In this document: positions 9,901-19,056 of the stretch, one piece after another
Layout: the number at the start of each line of letters is the position of its first letter
How positions within the stretch are numbered: the stretch's first letter is position 1
Source of the DNA: Neomesorhizobium albiziae
GTDB lineage: Bacteria > Pseudomonadota > Alphaproteobacteria > Rhizobiales > Rhizobiaceae
NCBI RefSeq assembly: GCF_900114255.1
Contig: NZ_FOSL01000030.1
Coordinates: forward strand, 1 to 38,352
Direction of reading: 5' to 3'
Length of the DNA: 38,352 bases
Translations under genes and position numbers: made by a program
The notes under the pieces: generated by a model
Seen by the model: the letters and a program-made list of their open reading frames with translations, nothing else
Database searches by the model: none
What the model was told of the DNA's origin: nothing

Positions 9901-11241
9901 ATGGCATCGGCGGCCGAACAACTTGCTTCCAACCTGAACTTTGCGGCTTTCGCCAAGGCGGAGGACCTCAAGAAGCGAATTTGGTTCACGCTCGGCGCTC
10001 TCCTCGTCTACCGGCTTGGTACCTACATTCCGCTTCCCGGAATCAATCCAGACGCATTTGCCCAGGCTTTCCAGCAGCAAAGCGGTGGCGTGCTCGGCAT
10101 GTTCAACATGTTTTCGGGTGGCGCCGTGGAGCGCATGGCGATCTTCGCGCTCGGCATCATGCCCTACATTTCCGCATCCATCATCATGCAGCTGATGACG
10201 TCGGTCGTTCCGTCGCTCGAAGCGCTGAAGAAGGAAGGCGAGCAGGGCCGCAAGGTCATCAACCAGTATACGCGCTACGGCACCGTGCTTCTGGCGGTGG
10301 TGCAGGCTTACGGGATTTCGGTCGGCCTCGAGGGCGGTAACAGCATCGTTACCGATCCGGGCTGGTTCTTCCGCACTTCGGCGGTCATCACGCTGGTCGG
10401 CGGCACCATGTTCCTGATGTGGCTCGGCGAGCAGATCACTGCCCGCGGCATCGGCAACGGTATTTCGCTGATCATCTTCGCAGGCATCGTCGCCGGTCTG
10501 CCGCACGCCATCAGCGGCACGCTCGAGCTTGGCCGCACCGGTGCTTTGTCGACGGGCCTCATTCTGGCGATCATCGTGCTGGCCATCGTCGTCATCGCTG
10601 TCATCGTGTTCTTCGAGCGCGCCCAGCGCCGGCTTCTGATCCAATATCCGAAGCGTCAGGTCGGCAACCGCATGTTCCAGGGTGATACGTCGCACCTGCC
10701 GCTGAAGCTCAACACGGCCGGCGTCATCCCCCCGATCTTCGCCTCGTCGCTGCTGCTGCTGCCGGCCACGCTTGCCGGCTTCTCGAGCCAGACGACGATG
10801 CCGGGCTGGGCGAGCGCTGTGCTCGCCGCGCTCGGGCACGGCCAGCCGCTCTACATGGCGTTGTACGCCGGCATGATCATCTTCTTCGCCTTCTTCTACA
10901 CGGCGATCGTCTTCAATCCGAAGGACACCGCCGACCAGCTGAAGAAGCACTCCGGTTTCATCCCGGGCTATCGTCCCGGCGAGCGTACCGCGGAATACAT
11001 CGACTACGTGCTGACCCGCATCACGGTCATCGGCGCGATCTACCTCGTCCTCGTCTGCATGTTGCCCGAATTTCTAATATCGGCGACCGGCGTTCCGTTC
11101 TATCTGGGTGGCACATCGCTGCTGATCGTGGTGAGCGTCACGCTCGACACGGTTGCGCAGATCCAAGGTCACCTGATTGCCCACCAGTATGAGGGGCTTA
11201 TCAAGAAGTCGAAGCTCCGGGGGGGCAAGAGGGGAAGATGA
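9901..11241 (+). CDS. secY: Protein translocase subunit SecY
   Basis: SecY is the pore-forming subunit of the SecYEG channel in the inner membrane. The 446-residue protein fits the ten-helix family. Visible landmarks include GTYIPLPGI near residue 40, the plug-region [21 protein letters not shown], and the cytosolic loop [19 protein letters not shown] that binds SecA and ribosomes. The start ATG follows CGGAGAG. Its TGA overlaps the adk ATG by four bases, as in many alphaproteobacteria. Confidence 0.98.
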   Translation: MASAAEQLASNLNFAAFAKAEDLKKRIWFTLGALLVYRLGTYIPLPGINPDAFAQAFQQQSGGVLGMFNMFSGGAVERMAIFALGIMPYISASIIMQLMTSVVPSLEALKKEGEQGRKVINQYTRYGTVLLAVVQAYGISVGLEGGNSIVTDPGWFFRTSAVITLVGGTMFLMWLGEQITARGIGNGISLIIFAGIVAGLPHAISGTLELGRTGALSTGLILAIIVLAIVVIAVIVFFERAQRRLLIQYPKRQVGNRMFQGDTSHLPLKLNTAGVIPPIFASSLLLLPATLAGFSSQTTMPGWASAVLAALGHGQPLYMALYAGMIIFFAFFYTAIVFNPKDTADQLKKHSGFIPGYRPGERTAEYIDYVLTRITVIGAIYLVLVCMLPEFLISATGVPFYLGGTSLLIVVSVTLDTVAQIQGHLIAHQYEGLIKKSKLRGGKRGR

Positions 11242-11837
11242 GGCTGATTTTGCTTGGGCCGCCTGGGGCGGGCAAGGGGACGCAAGCACAGAGACTGGTA
11301 GAAAAGCACAGGCTTCCGCAACTCTCCACCGGGGACATGCTGCGGGCGGCGGTGAAGGCCGAAACGGCGGTCGGCAAGCGCGCCAAGGCGGTGATGGATG
11401 CGGGCGAGCTGGTGTCGGACGCCATCGTCAATGCGATCGTGGCCGAGCGAATCGATGAGGCCGACTGCAAGAGCGGGTTCATTCTCGACGGCTATCCGCG
11501 CACACTGGCGCAGGCCGATGCAGTCGAGAGGATGCTCGCCGAGCGTGGCCTGAAGCTCGATGCCGTCATCGAACTCGTCGTCGACGACAAGGCATTGGTC
11601 GGCCGTATCGTGCGGCGCGCCGAGGAAGCGAAGGCTGCTGGCCAGCCGGTGCGCAAGGACGACAACCCGGAAGTCTTCGAGGAGCGGCTGCGCGAATACT
11701 ACAAGAAGACCGCGCCACTGATCGGCTACTATTATGCCAAAGGCATGCTGAAAGGCGTCGATGGCATGGCCGGGATCGATGAGGTTACCGCGCAGATCGA
11801 GAGCCTGCTCGCCAGCGTTGCGAAGATTAACGCTTGA
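11238..11837 (+). CDS. adk: Adenylate kinase (short-LID form)
   Basis: Adenylate kinase interconverts ATP and AMP with two ADP in the cytosol. The 199-residue protein has the P-loop [11 protein letters not shown] at residues 6-16, the AMP-binding [10 protein letters not shown] segment and the motif [13 protein letters not shown]. The LID between about residues 120 and 150 is short and lacks zinc-binding cysteines, so it is the compact variant rather than the 214-residue E. coli type. It overlaps secY by four bases and is probably cotranscribed with it. Confidence 0.97.
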   Translation: MRLILLGPPGAGKGTQAQRLVEKHRLPQLSTGDMLRAAVKAETAVGKRAKAVMDAGELVSDAIVNAIVAERIDEADCKSGFILDGYPRTLAQADAVERMLAERGLKLDAVIELVVDDKALVGRIVRRAEEAKAAGQPVRKDDNPEVFEERLREYYKKTAPLIGYYYAKGMLKGVDGMAGIDEVTAQIESLLASVAKINA

Positions 11838-11931
11838 CGAATTCGCATAACTGGCGTATGGCGGCCCGTCTCCCAATCAGGCAGAGGGCTTGCCGGTCCG
11901 CGAGGGCCGTCTACTCGCATTGAAACGGAAC

Positions 11932-11991
11932 ACCCGCAAGGGCCGGTCTCCACCGGACGCGGGTCAAACAACAATCACCGGCTCGACCGGT
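11932..11991 (+). other. Two stem-loops in the adk-rpsM gap
   Basis: The 169-base gap before rpsM holds two adjacent stems. ACCCGC (11932-11937) pairs with GCGGGT (11959-11964), enclosing CCGGT/ACCGG (11943-11947 with 11952-11956). ACCGG (11977-11981) pairs with CCGGT (11987-11991), ending 15 bases before the rpsM start. They could be a leader structure for the alpha block, for example an autoregulatory site, or a processing signal. No T-run follows either. Function is unproven. Confidence 0.45.
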
Positions 11992-12006
11992 CACATGGAG
12001 AAGAAA

Positions 12007-12375
12007 ATGGCTCGTATAGCCGGCGTCAACATTCCGACCAACAAGCGCGTCATCATCGCGCTGCAGTACATCCACGGCATCGGCGCGAAGTTCGCTTCGG
12101 AGATCGTCGAGAAGGTCGGTATTCCGGCCGAGCGCCGCGTCAACCAGCTTACCGACGCTGAAGTTTTGCAGATCCGCGAGACCATCGACCGTGACTACCA
12201 GGTCGAAGGCGACCTGCGTCGCGAAGTTTCGATGAACATCAAGCGCCTGATGGACCTCGGCTGCTACCGCGGCCTTCGCCATCGCCGCTCGCTGCCGGTT
12301 CGCGGCCAGCGCACGCATACCAATGCGCGCACCCGCAAGGGCCCGGCCAAGGCAATCGCCGGCAAGAAGAAGTAA
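12007..12375 (+). CDS. rpsM: 30S ribosomal protein S13
   Basis: S13 lies in the 30S head and contacts P-site tRNA and L5. From the ATG at 12007, preceded by GGAG, the product is 122 residues with the family start [14 protein letters not shown] and a helix-hairpin motif [12 protein letters not shown] near residues 20-31. The tail [21 protein letters not shown] is conserved. An in-frame ATG four codons earlier (11995) is a possible alternative; starts further up at 11890 are not supported. Confidence 0.96.
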   Translation: MARIAGVNIPTNKRVIIALQYIHGIGAKFASEIVEKVGIPAERRVNQLTDAEVLQIRETIDRDYQVEGDLRREVSMNIKRLMDLGCYRGLRHRRSLPVRGQRTHTNARTRKGPAKAIAGKKK

Positions 12376-12378
12376 TTT

Positions 12379-12451
12379 GAGGCAGTAGGCAATCGGCAAT
12401 AGGCAGTCGGATCTCACATCCTTCTGCCGACTGCCAACTCCCGACTGCCTC
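12379..12451 (+). repeat. Inverted array of 7-bp repeats between rpsM and rpsK
   Basis: The left arm (12379-12410) is a tandem of heptamers of the form GGCARTM: GGCAGTA, GGCAATC, GGCAATA, GGCAGTC. The right arm (12422-12451) is its inverted counterpart, reading on the other strand as GGCAGTC, GGGAGTT, GGCAGTC. The two can fold into one long imperfect hairpin around an 11-base loop. It starts three bases after the rpsM stop. The design is the same as the element at 14010-14108 but the heptamer differs. It looks like a dispersed intergenic repeat, not a coding remnant. Confidence 0.75.
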
Positions 12452-12505
12452 TCAGGTGTAGCCGCTGGCATTACGGCGGTGTAGAGATCAACTGGAAGGA
12501 CTACC

Positions 12506-12895
12506 ATGGCCAAGGAAGCCGCACGCGTTCGCCGCCGCGAACGTAAAAACATCTCGTCGGGCGTTGCCCACGTCAATTCGACCTTCAACAACACGATGAT
12601 CACCATCACCGACGCGCAGGGCAATTCGATTGCCTGGTCGTCGGCCGGTGCACAGGGCTTCAAGGGCTCGCGCAAGTCGACCCCGTTCGCGGCGCAGGTT
12701 GCTGCCGAGGACGTCGCCAAGAAGGCGCAGGAACACGGCATGCGTATGCTCGAAGTCGAGGTTTGCGGTCCGGGTTCGGGTCGTGAGTCGGCGCTGCGCG
12801 CGCTGCAGGCCGCGGGTTTCACCATCACGTCGATTCGCGACGTGACGCCGATCCCGCACAACGGCTGCCGTCCGCGCAAGAAGCGTCGCGTCTAA
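12506..12895 (+). CDS. rpsK: 30S ribosomal protein S11
   Basis: S11 lies on the 30S platform beside S6/S18 and the Shine-Dalgarno helix. The 129-residue protein contains [22 protein letters not shown] near residues 19-40 and the C-terminal signature [31 protein letters not shown] precedes the ATG. It is separated from rpsM by 130 bases that hold the heptamer repeat, and from rpoA by 101 bases with a GC palindrome. Confidence 0.97.
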   Translation: MAKEAARVRRRERKNISSGVAHVNSTFNNTMITITDAQGNSIAWSSAGAQGFKGSRKSTPFAAQVAAEDVAKKAQEHGMRMLEVEVCGPGSGRESALRALQAAGFTITSIRDVTPIPHNGCRPRKKRRV

Positions 12896-12916
12896 TTGGA
12901 ATTTCACCCACTGCAT

Positions 12917-12932
12917 GAGCGCCGCGGCGCTC
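12917..12932 (+). other. 16-bp GC palindrome between rpsK and rpoA
   Basis: GAGCGCCGCGGCGCTC is a perfect 16-base palindrome lying 21 bases after the rpsK stop. As RNA it would form a short stem with a tight loop. There is no T-run behind it. It fits the pattern of U-tract-free stems in the gaps of this cluster. A role in processing or attenuation is inference only. Confidence 0.5.
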
Positions 12933-12996
12933 CTCTGCGGTTTTCCAGATCGCCTGTCACGATTGGATAGTGGCAGGGAACCGGAAGGAAGAACGA

Positions 12997-14007
12997 ATGA
13001 TCCAGAAAAATTGGCAAGAACTGATCAAGCCGAACAAGATCGAGTTTTCTTCGAAGAAGAAGACCCTGACGACGCTGGTCGCAGAGCCGCTGGAGCGAGG
13101 CTTCGGCCTGACGCTCGGCAACGCACTGCGCCGCGTGCTTCTGTCGTCGCTGCGCGGCGCTGCCGTGACGGCAGTGCAGATCGACGGCGTTCTGCATGAA
13201 TTCTCCTCGATTGCCGGTGTGCGCGAGGACGTCACCGACATCGTGCTCAATATCAAGGAAATCGCCATCAAGATGGAAGGCGATGGTCCCAAGCGCATGG
13301 TCGTGCGCAAGCAGGGTCCGGGCGCTGTGCTCGCCGGCGACATTCAGACGGTCGGCGACGTTGAAATCCTCAACCCCGACCATGTGATCTGCACCCTCGA
13401 CGAGGGCGCGGAAATCCGCATGGAATTCACCGTCGACACCGGCAAGGGTTATGTGCCGGCCGACCGCAACCGCGCCGAAGACGCGCCGATCGGCCTGATC
13501 CCGGTCGACAGCCTGTATTCGCCGGTCAAGAAGGTCTCCTACAAGGTCGAAAACACCCGCGAAGGCCAGGTTCTCGACTACGACAAGCTGACCATGACCA
13601 TCGAGACTGACGGCTCGATCTCCGGTGAAGACGCCGTTGCCTTCGCTGCCCGCATCCTGCAGGACCAGCTCGGCCTGTTCGTCAACTTCGACGAGCCGCA
13701 GAAAGCGGTGGCCGAAGAGCAGGTTACCGAACTGGCGTTCAACCCGGCGCTGCTCAAGAAGGTCGACGAACTCGAGCTTTCGGTGCGTTCGGCCAACTGC
13801 CTGAAGAACGACAACATCGTCTACATCGGCGACCTGATCCAGAAAACCGAAGCGGAGATGCTGCGCACCCCGAACTTCGGCCGCAAGTCGCTGAACGAGA
13901 TCAAGGAAGTGCTCGCGGCAATGGGTCTGCATCTCGGCATGGAAGTGCCGGACTGGCCGCCGGAAAACATCGAAGATCTCGCCAAGCGTTACGAAGACCA
14001 ATACTGA
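12997..14007 (+). CDS. rpoA: RNA polymerase alpha subunit
   Basis: The alpha subunit nucleates RNA polymerase assembly through its N-terminal domain and contacts UP elements and activators through its C-terminal domain. From the ATG at 12997 (GGAAGGAAG upstream) the product is 336 residues, the rhizobial length. The N-terminal motif [21 protein letters not shown] is at about residues 30-50. The C-terminal domain shows [15 protein letters not shown] and [17 protein letters not shown], the DNA-contact region. An upstream GTG at 12970 would add nine residues and is less likely. Confidence 0.98.
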   Translation: MIQKNWQELIKPNKIEFSSKKKTLTTLVAEPLERGFGLTLGNALRRVLLSSLRGAAVTAVQIDGVLHEFSSIAGVREDVTDIVLNIKEIAIKMEGDGPKRMVVRKQGPGAVLAGDIQTVGDVEILNPDHVICTLDEGAEIRMEFTVDTGKGYVPADRNRAEDAPIGLIPVDSLYSPVKKVSYKVENTREGQVLDYDKLTMTIETDGSISGEDAVAFAARILQDQLGLFVNFDEPQKAVAEEQVTELAFNPALLKKVDELELSVRSANCLKNDNIVYIGDLIQKTEAEMLRTPNFGRKSLNEIKEVLAAMGLHLGMEVPDWPPENIEDLAKRYEDQY

Positions 14008-14009
14008 GC

Positions 14010-14108
14010 GGTGAATAGCGAATGGTAAAATGGTGAATGGAAGAGGGGCTCGTCCCCGCCGCCAATAGGTCCGAGAGGATCATTCACCATTCACCATTGA
14101 CCATTCAC
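14010..14108 (+). repeat. Inverted array of 7-bp repeats between rpoA and rplQ
   Basis: The left arm (14010-14040) is built from units like GGTGAAT, AGCGAAT and GGTGAAT. The right arm (14081-14108) reads on the other strand as GGTCAAT, GGTGAAT, GGTGAAT. Between them is a 40-base spacer with its own small stem, GGGG (14045-14048) with CCCC (14054-14057). The arms can fold into an imperfect hairpin of roughly 28 pairs. It begins three bases after the rpoA stop, the same offset as the array after rpsM. No ORF fits it. Confidence 0.75.
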
Positions 14109-14154
14109 GAAATGAAACGAAGGGCTCTCGCCCTAGAACTCAAGGAGAAGGACC

Positions 14155-14583
14155 ATGCGTCACGGATTTGCCGGCCGCCGGTTCGCCCGTAGTGTAAGCC
14201 ACCGCAAGGCGTTGTTCGCCAATCTTTCGGGCTCGCTGATCGAGCACGAACAGATCGTCACGACGCTGCAGAAGGCGAAGGACCTGCGTCCGATCGTCGA
14301 GAAACTCGTCACGCTGGGCAAGCGCGGCGACCTGCACGCCCGCCGCCAGGCGATCGCGCAGATCCGCAACGAGGCGCTGGTAAAGCGTCTGTTCGACACG
14401 ATCGCCCCGCGTTACGCTTCCCGTAACGGCGGCTACCTGCGCATCATGAAGGCAGGCTTCCGTCACGGCGACAACGCCGCGATGGCAGTCATCGAATTCG
14501 TCGACCGCGATACCTCGGCCAAGGGCGCCGGCGACCGCGCCCGCGCCGAGGCGGAAGGCGCTAGCGAAAGCGAAGCGGCATAA
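14155..14583 (+). CDS. rplQ: 50S ribosomal protein L17
   Basis: L17 lies beside the tunnel exit. The 142-residue protein has the family start [21 protein letters not shown] and the motif [17 protein letters not shown] near residues 46-62. Its last 20 residues are an Ala/Glu/Arg-rich extension, common in rhizobia. A strong AAGGAG site precedes the start. It is the last gene of the alpha block and is followed by an intrinsic terminator. Confidence 0.97.
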   Translation: MRHGFAGRRFARSVSHRKALFANLSGSLIEHEQIVTTLQKAKDLRPIVEKLVTLGKRGDLHARRQAIAQIRNEALVKRLFDTIAPRYASRNGGYLRIMKAGFRHGDNAAMAVIEFVDRDTSAKGAGDRARAEAEGASESEAA

Positions 14584-14612
14584 GCCGTCGTTTCGCTTTT
14601 TTTGAAAGACTT

Positions 14613-14640
14613 AAAGGGGCCTCACGGCCCCTTTTTCTTT
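14613..14640 (+). terminator. Intrinsic terminator after rplQ
   Basis: AAAGGGGCC (14613-14621) and GGCCCCTTT (14626-14634) form a perfect 9-bp stem with a TCAC loop, running directly into a T-rich tract. It is the best intrinsic terminator seen in the ribosomal region and lies 29 bases after the rplQ stop, so it probably ends the whole S10-spc-alpha transcript. Confidence 0.9.
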
Positions 14641-14666
14641 TCGAGCCATGGGCTTACATCCGCCGG

Positions 14667-15356
14667 ATGAACCAAGCTGCCATGAACCGATTTTTCCCTC
14701 GCCTTTTGCTATCCATCGTGATGACGGTTCTTCTAATCGGAAGCGCGGTGGCTGAGAACGGAACGGGTGAGACGATGCTTCTACAGGCTGCAAGCGCTGG
14801 CGATGTCGCCAAGGTACGTGAATTGCTGGCCGCCGGCGCGCCGGTGGACGGGCGCGATGACGCCAAACGCACGCCGCTGCTTCTTGCCACCCGCGCCAAT
14901 CATGTCGAAGTGGCGAAGCTGCTGATCGATGCGGGCGCCGACGTCAACGCCAAGGACAATATCCGCGACACGCCGTTCCTCTACGCAGGAGCGGAAGGCC
15001 GCAACGACATCCTGAAAATGATCCTGGCGACCGGCAAGACCAACCTGAAAGACACCAACCGTTATGGCGGCACCGCACTGATCCCCGCCGCCGACAAGGG
15101 GCATCCCGACACGATCCGCATCCTGCTCGAGACAGATATCGACATCGACCACGTCAACAATCTCGGCTGGACGGCTCTGCTGGAAGCGGTGATCCTGGGC
15201 GATGGCGGACCGGTGTACCAGGAAATCGTCGGCTTGCTCGTTGACGCCGGTGCGAAAAACATCGCCGACAATGACGGCATCACGCCACTCGACCACGCGC
15301 GCCAGCGCGGCTTTGCCGAGATCGCCCGGCGTATCGAGGCAAGCCTGCCGAAGTAG
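14667..15356 (+). CDS. Exported ankyrin-repeat protein
   Basis: This 229-residue protein has a basic start followed by a hydrophobic stretch (about residues 11-29) ending SAVAENG, a plausible Sec signal with cleavage after AVA. The rest is made of about five ankyrin repeats, visible from recurring patterns such as RTPLLLATRANHVEVAKLLIDAGADVNAKD. Such repeats mediate protein binding; the partner is unknown. A second ATG at 14682 would trim five residues and is equally possible, as neither start has a strong ribosome-binding site. It lies just after the rplQ terminator and before degP, so a link to envelope protein quality control is conceivable but unproven. Confidence 0.85.
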   Translation: MNQAAMNRFFPRLLLSIVMTVLLIGSAVAENGTGETMLLQAASAGDVAKVRELLAAGAPVDGRDDAKRTPLLLATRANHVEVAKLLIDAGADVNAKDNIRDTPFLYAGAEGRNDILKMILATGKTNLKDTNRYGGTALIPAADKGHPDTIRILLETDIDIDHVNNLGWTALLEAVILGDGGPVYQEIVGLLVDAGAKNIADNDGITPLDHARQRGFAEIARRIEASLPK

Positions 15357-15438
15357 GCGCAAAGCGATCCACTCCAGCCTTTCAATTTGCACAATCGTCG
15401 TGACAATGGGAGGCAAGTTGGAAGACAGAGGAATCGCC

Positions 15439-16902
15439 ATGCGTCAGACGTTTTTTCGCTCGCTCATCGTCGCGGGATGCCTGCTGGCTACGGCGCCCTT
15501 GACGCCGGCGTTGGCGGAAGACGGTGCAGCCAGCACGCTGGGCGGAGCGATTGCAGACCTCCTGCGCACCGGCCAAACCATCGATCGTCGCGTGCCGTTC
15601 GGGCGTGAGGACATGCAGTTGTCCTTCGCGCCTCTGGTCAAGCAGACCGCGCCGGCTGTCGTCAACGTCTACGCGTCGCAGCAGGTGCGTGCCCGTTCGC
15701 CATTTGCCGGCGATCCGTTCTTCGAGCAGTTTTTTGGCGACCAGATGCCGCCGCGTGTGAAATCGTCGCTGGGTTCGGGCGTTCTCGTCGACCCGAGTGG
15801 CCTGATTGTCACCAATTTCCATGTCATCCGCGATGCCGACGAGGTGAAAGTCGCGACGTCGGATGGCCGCGAATTCGAGAGCAAACTGCTGCTCAAGGAC
15901 GAGTCGCTCGATCTTGCCGTGCTCAAGATCGATGCCAAGGAGGCGTTCCCGTCGGTGGCGATCGGCGATTCCGACGCGCTGCAGGTCGGCGACCTCGTGC
16001 TGGCCATCGGCAACCCGTTCGGCGTCGGCCAGACGACGACGTCGGGCATCATTTCGGCGCTTGCTCGCTCGCATATCGGCGTCTCGGATTTCGGCTTCTT
16101 CATCCAGACCGACGCGGCGATCAATCCCGGCAATTCCGGCGGCGCGCTGGTCACCATGGGCGGCCAGCTGATCGGTATCAACACAGCGATCTATAGCCGC
16201 AGCGGCGGCTCGATCGGCATCGGTTTCGCCATTCCGTCCAACATCGTGCGCGCCGTCGTCGAGGCGGCGAAAAACGGCAGCGACTATTTCGAGCGGCCCT
16301 TCGTGGGCGCTGCGTTCGAGCCGGTGACTGCGCCGATTGCAGAATCGCTGGGGATGGATCGCCCGCAAGGGGCGCTGGTGTCCTCGGTCGTGCTGGACGG
16401 TCCGGCGGCCAAGGCCGGACTGAAAGCCGGCGACGTGGTGCTTGCGATGAACAACCTGCCCATCGAACATGTCGACGCGCTGGGTTATCGGCTGGCTACC
16501 CAGCAGATTGGCAGTGTCGCCAACTTTTCCGTGTTGAGCGGCGGCGGCAGGAAGGACCTGAAGATCACACTGGCGCGTGCGCCGGAAGGCAGCTCGGCCA
16601 CGCAGGTCTCGATCGATGGGCGCAGCCCGTTTGCCGGCACCAAGGTTGCAGCGCTGTCGCCAAGGCTCGCGCAGCAACTCGGCATGTCGACGGAATCCAC
16701 CGGTGTCACCATTGTCGACATCAAGCCGAACTCGCCTGCAGCCGATTACGGTTTCAGGCCGCGCGACATCGTGCGCGAGGTGAACGGGGTGGAGATCGAC
16801 ACCGCCGAAAAACTCAAGGAGGCCGCCTCGCAGCAGACGCGCTGGTGGCGCTTCACCGTCGAGCGCGACGGCCAATTGATGCGCCAGATGCTGCGATACT
16901 GA
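15439..16902 (+). CDS. degP: DegP/HtrA-family periplasmic serine protease
   Basis: Do-type proteases degrade or refold misfolded envelope proteins in the periplasm. From the ATG at 15439 the product is 487 residues. Residues 1-26 form a signal peptide ending PALA. The trypsin-like domain carries the triad His128 (VTNFHVI), Asp158 (ESLDLAVL) and Ser233 (NPGNSGGAL). Two PDZ domains follow, at about 290-375 and 395-480, the second with GVTIVDIKPNSPAADYGFRPRD. Earlier in-frame starts lie inside the ankyrin gene and lack a signal peptide. Its TGA overlaps the rarA ATG by one base, so the two are probably cotranscribed. Confidence 0.95.
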   Translation: MRQTFFRSLIVAGCLLATAPLTPALAEDGAASTLGGAIADLLRTGQTIDRRVPFGREDMQLSFAPLVKQTAPAVVNVYASQQVRARSPFAGDPFFEQFFGDQMPPRVKSSLGSGVLVDPSGLIVTNFHVIRDADEVKVATSDGREFESKLLLKDESLDLAVLKIDAKEAFPSVAIGDSDALQVGDLVLAIGNPFGVGQTTTSGIISALARSHIGVSDFGFFIQTDAAINPGNSGGALVTMGGQLIGINTAIYSRSGGSIGIGFAIPSNIVRAVVEAAKNGSDYFERPFVGAAFEPVTAPIAESLGMDRPQGALVSSVVLDGPAAKAGLKAGDVVLAMNNLPIEHVDALGYRLATQQIGSVANFSVLSGGGRKDLKITLARAPEGSSATQVSIDGRSPFAGTKVAALSPRLAQQLGMSTESTGVTIVDIKPNSPAADYGFRPRDIVREVNGVEIDTAEKLKEAASQQTRWWRFTVERDGQLMRQMLRY

Positions 16903-18221
16903 TGGCCGACCTGTTCTCCAAGGATGAGCCTCTAAAGCCGCCATCGGGCAGGCCGCTCGCCGACCGGCTGCGTCCGGCGACGCTTGGCGATGTTGTCGGC
17001 CAGGAGCACCTGACCGGCGAGGATGGCGTGCTGACGCGCATGATCCGCTCCGGCTCGCTGGGCTCGATGATTTTCTGGGGGCCGCCCGGAACCGGCAAGA
17101 CCACCGTCGCCCGGTTGCTCGCCGGCGAGACCGGGCTCGCATTCGAGCAGATTTCGGCGATCTTTTCCGGCGTCGCCGATCTGAAGAAAGTGTTCGAGAC
17201 CGCCAGGCTGCGCCGCACCAATGGACGCCAGACGCTGCTGTTCGTTGACGAGATTCATCGCTTCAACCGAGCCCAGCAGGATTCGTTTCTGCCCGTCATG
17301 GAGGACGGAACCGTCGTCCTGGTCGGGGCGACGACGGAAAACCCGTCCTTCGAGTTGAACGCCGCTCTGCTTTCGCGCGCGCGTGTGCTGACGTTCCATA
17401 CGCTTGGCGAAGAAAGCATCGTGAAACTCCTGGCGCGCGCCGAGGCAACCGAGGGCAAGAGCCTGCCGCTCGACGGTGAGGCGAGGGCGGTTCTCTTGCG
17501 ACTGGCCGATGGCGACGGCCGCGCTGCGCTGACGCTGGCCGAAGAGGTCTGGCGCGCGGCCAAGCCCGGAGAAGTGTTCGACGCCAATGTGCTGCAGCGC
17601 ATCGTGCAACGCCGTGCCCCCGTCTACGACAAGAGCCAGGACGGCCATTACAATCTGATCTCGGCGTTGCACAAATCGGTGCGGGGGTCGGACCCGGACG
17701 CAGCACTCTACTACCTAGCGCGCATGTTCGACGCTGGTGAGGATCCGCTCTATCTCGGCCGCCGGCTGGTGCGCATGGCGGTCGAAGATATCGGCCTTGC
17801 GGACCCGCAGGCGCTGGTCGTCGCCAACGCCGCCAAGGATGCCTACGATTATCTAGGCTCGCCGGAAGGGGAGTTGGCCTTCGCGCAGGCCTGCGTCTAC
17901 CTCGCCACCGCGCCGAAATCCAATGCCGTCTACACCGCTTTCAAGGCGGCGACGCAGGCCGCCAAGGAAAACGGCTCGCTGCTGCCCCCCAAGCACATCC
18001 TCAATGCGCCGACCAAGCTGATGAAGGACGAGGCCTACGGCAAGGGCTACCAGTACGACCACGACCAGCCCGAGGCTTTTTCCGGCCAGGACTACTTTCC
18101 GGAGAAGATGGGCAGGCAAACCTTCTATGATCCGCCGGACCGGGGGTTCGAGCGCGAGGTGAGGAAGCGGCTGGACTATTGGGCGAAGCTTCGCCGCGAA
18201 AGGGCCGGGGACGACGACTGA
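16902..18221 (+). CDS. rarA: Replication-associated recombination ATPase RarA (MgsA)
   Basis: RarA is an AAA+ ATPase of the clamp-loader clade that acts at stalled replication forks. The 439-residue protein has Walker A GPPGTGKTT at about residues 60-68, Walker B LLFVDEIHRFN, and the sensor segment GATTENPSFELN with arginine-containing SRARVLTFH. The C-terminal part has the family motifs SALHKSVRGSDPDAALYYLARM and GYQYDHDQPEAFSGQDYFPE. It starts on the degP stop codon. Neighbouring genes after it are on the other strand and belong to the catabolic island. Confidence 0.96.
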   Translation: MADLFSKDEPLKPPSGRPLADRLRPATLGDVVGQEHLTGEDGVLTRMIRSGSLGSMIFWGPPGTGKTTVARLLAGETGLAFEQISAIFSGVADLKKVFETARLRRTNGRQTLLFVDEIHRFNRAQQDSFLPVMEDGTVVLVGATTENPSFELNAALLSRARVLTFHTLGEESIVKLLARAEATEGKSLPLDGEARAVLLRLADGDGRAALTLAEEVWRAAKPGEVFDANVLQRIVQRRAPVYDKSQDGHYNLISALHKSVRGSDPDAALYYLARMFDAGEDPLYLGRRLVRMAVEDIGLADPQALVVANAAKDAYDYLGSPEGELAFAQACVYLATAPKSNAVYTAFKAATQAAKENGSLLPPKHILNAPTKLMKDEAYGKGYQYDHDQPEAFSGQDYFPEKMGRQTFYDPPDRGFEREVRKRLDYWAKLRRERAGDDD

Positions 18222-18262
18222 CCACCGCCGAGACGCGACGATGCAGGACTCGAGTATGTAAT

Positions 18263-19039
18263 TTACGGTCTCGCGCCCAAATTCATGTGTCCGTTAAGGC
18301 CCGTTTTGTGGATCTTGGCTCTTTCCAGATCGCGAGCGGCCATATCCAATATTTTGTTTGTGGCTTCGCGCGCCGCCGCTCCATCGCGCATGCGCAGTGC
18401 CTCGATGATCCCAAAATGCGCTTTCACGGCTTCGTCGCGCCGGTCAACCGAGTTTGCGGTCGCTTCTTGCGTGAAGTTCAGCGCGGTTTCGATCAATCCG
18501 CCAATCTGACGGAATATCGGATTGTGACAGGCGCCGTAGAGAAGCTGGTGGAAGGCGGTGTCCGAACGGACGAAAAGCTCAACCGTAGCGCCAGCGGCCG
18601 CCATGCCCTTCCACGCCGTTTCGAGATCGGCAATCTCGCGCAGCGTTGCACGCGTGGCCGCGAGTTCGACAACCAGCGGCTCGATGGCGCGCCGCGTTTC
18701 CAGGATCGCATCGAGAAGCTGAGGGTCAATTGTGTCGGGCGTGTACCATGCGAGCACCTGTGGGTCGATGATGCTCCATTTGTTCCGGTCGCAAACTATG
18801 GTGCCGACGCGCGGACGGCTCAACACAAGACCCTTGGCTGCGAGTACCTTCAGGGCCTCGCGGATGACGGTGCGGCTTACGCCATACTCGGTGCCCAGAT
18901 CGCTCTCGCGCGGCAGCATAGCGCCGGGCGGATAGCGCCTGGAAAGCACATCGGATGCGATTGCCCGCACGACGTTGGGCAAGACGCGCGGACGGGGCAA
19001 TTTCAGCGCGGTGCCTTCGACTTCCACTAGAGCGGCCAT
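18263..19039 (-). CDS. FadR-subfamily GntR transcriptional regulator
   Basis: This 258-residue regulator has an N-terminal winged helix (about residues 18-85, with PPGAMLPRESDLGTEYGVSR and the recognition helix VSRTVIREALKVLAAKG) and a C-terminal all-helical FCD domain. The FCD acidic and histidine positions (for example DTAFHQLLYGACHN and KAHFGIIEAL) suggest a metal-assisted binding site for a small carboxylate. It begins 17 bases after the alcohol dehydrogenase stop with a GGAGGAA site, so it is the third gene of an aldehyde dehydrogenase-alcohol dehydrogenase-regulator unit and probably controls that unit in response to the pathway acid. The ligand is not known. Confidence 0.9.
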   Translation of the reverse strand: MAALVEVEGTALKLPRPRVLPNVVRAIASDVLSRRYPPGAMLPRESDLGTEYGVSRTVIREALKVLAAKGLVLSRPRVGTIVCDRNKWSIIDPQVLAWYTPDTIDPQLLDAILETRRAIEPLVVELAATRATLREIADLETAWKGMAAAGATVELFVRSDTAFHQLLYGACHNPIFRQIGGLIETALNFTQEATANSVDRRDEAVKAHFGIIEALRMRDGAAAREATNKILDMAARDLERAKIHKTGLNGHMNLGARP

Positions 19040-19056
19040 CGATTCCTCCAGTCAGT

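Noticed and set aside
9610-10950. Long antisense open frame (446 codons) over rplO/secY, and similar antisense frames at 2012-2995, 12904-14001 and 15382-17142
   Set aside because: They lie opposite well-recognised genes in GC-rich DNA, have low-complexity Arg/Ala/Asp/His-rich translations and no family likeness. They are coding shadows.
12379-12451. Short regularly repeated units suggesting a CRISPR array
   Set aside because: The units are contiguous 7-mers in inverted arms with no spacers, and no cas genes are present.
18222-18262. Search for a bidirectional terminator between the convergent rarA and GntR genes
   Set aside because: The 41-base gap shows no stem with a T-run on either side.
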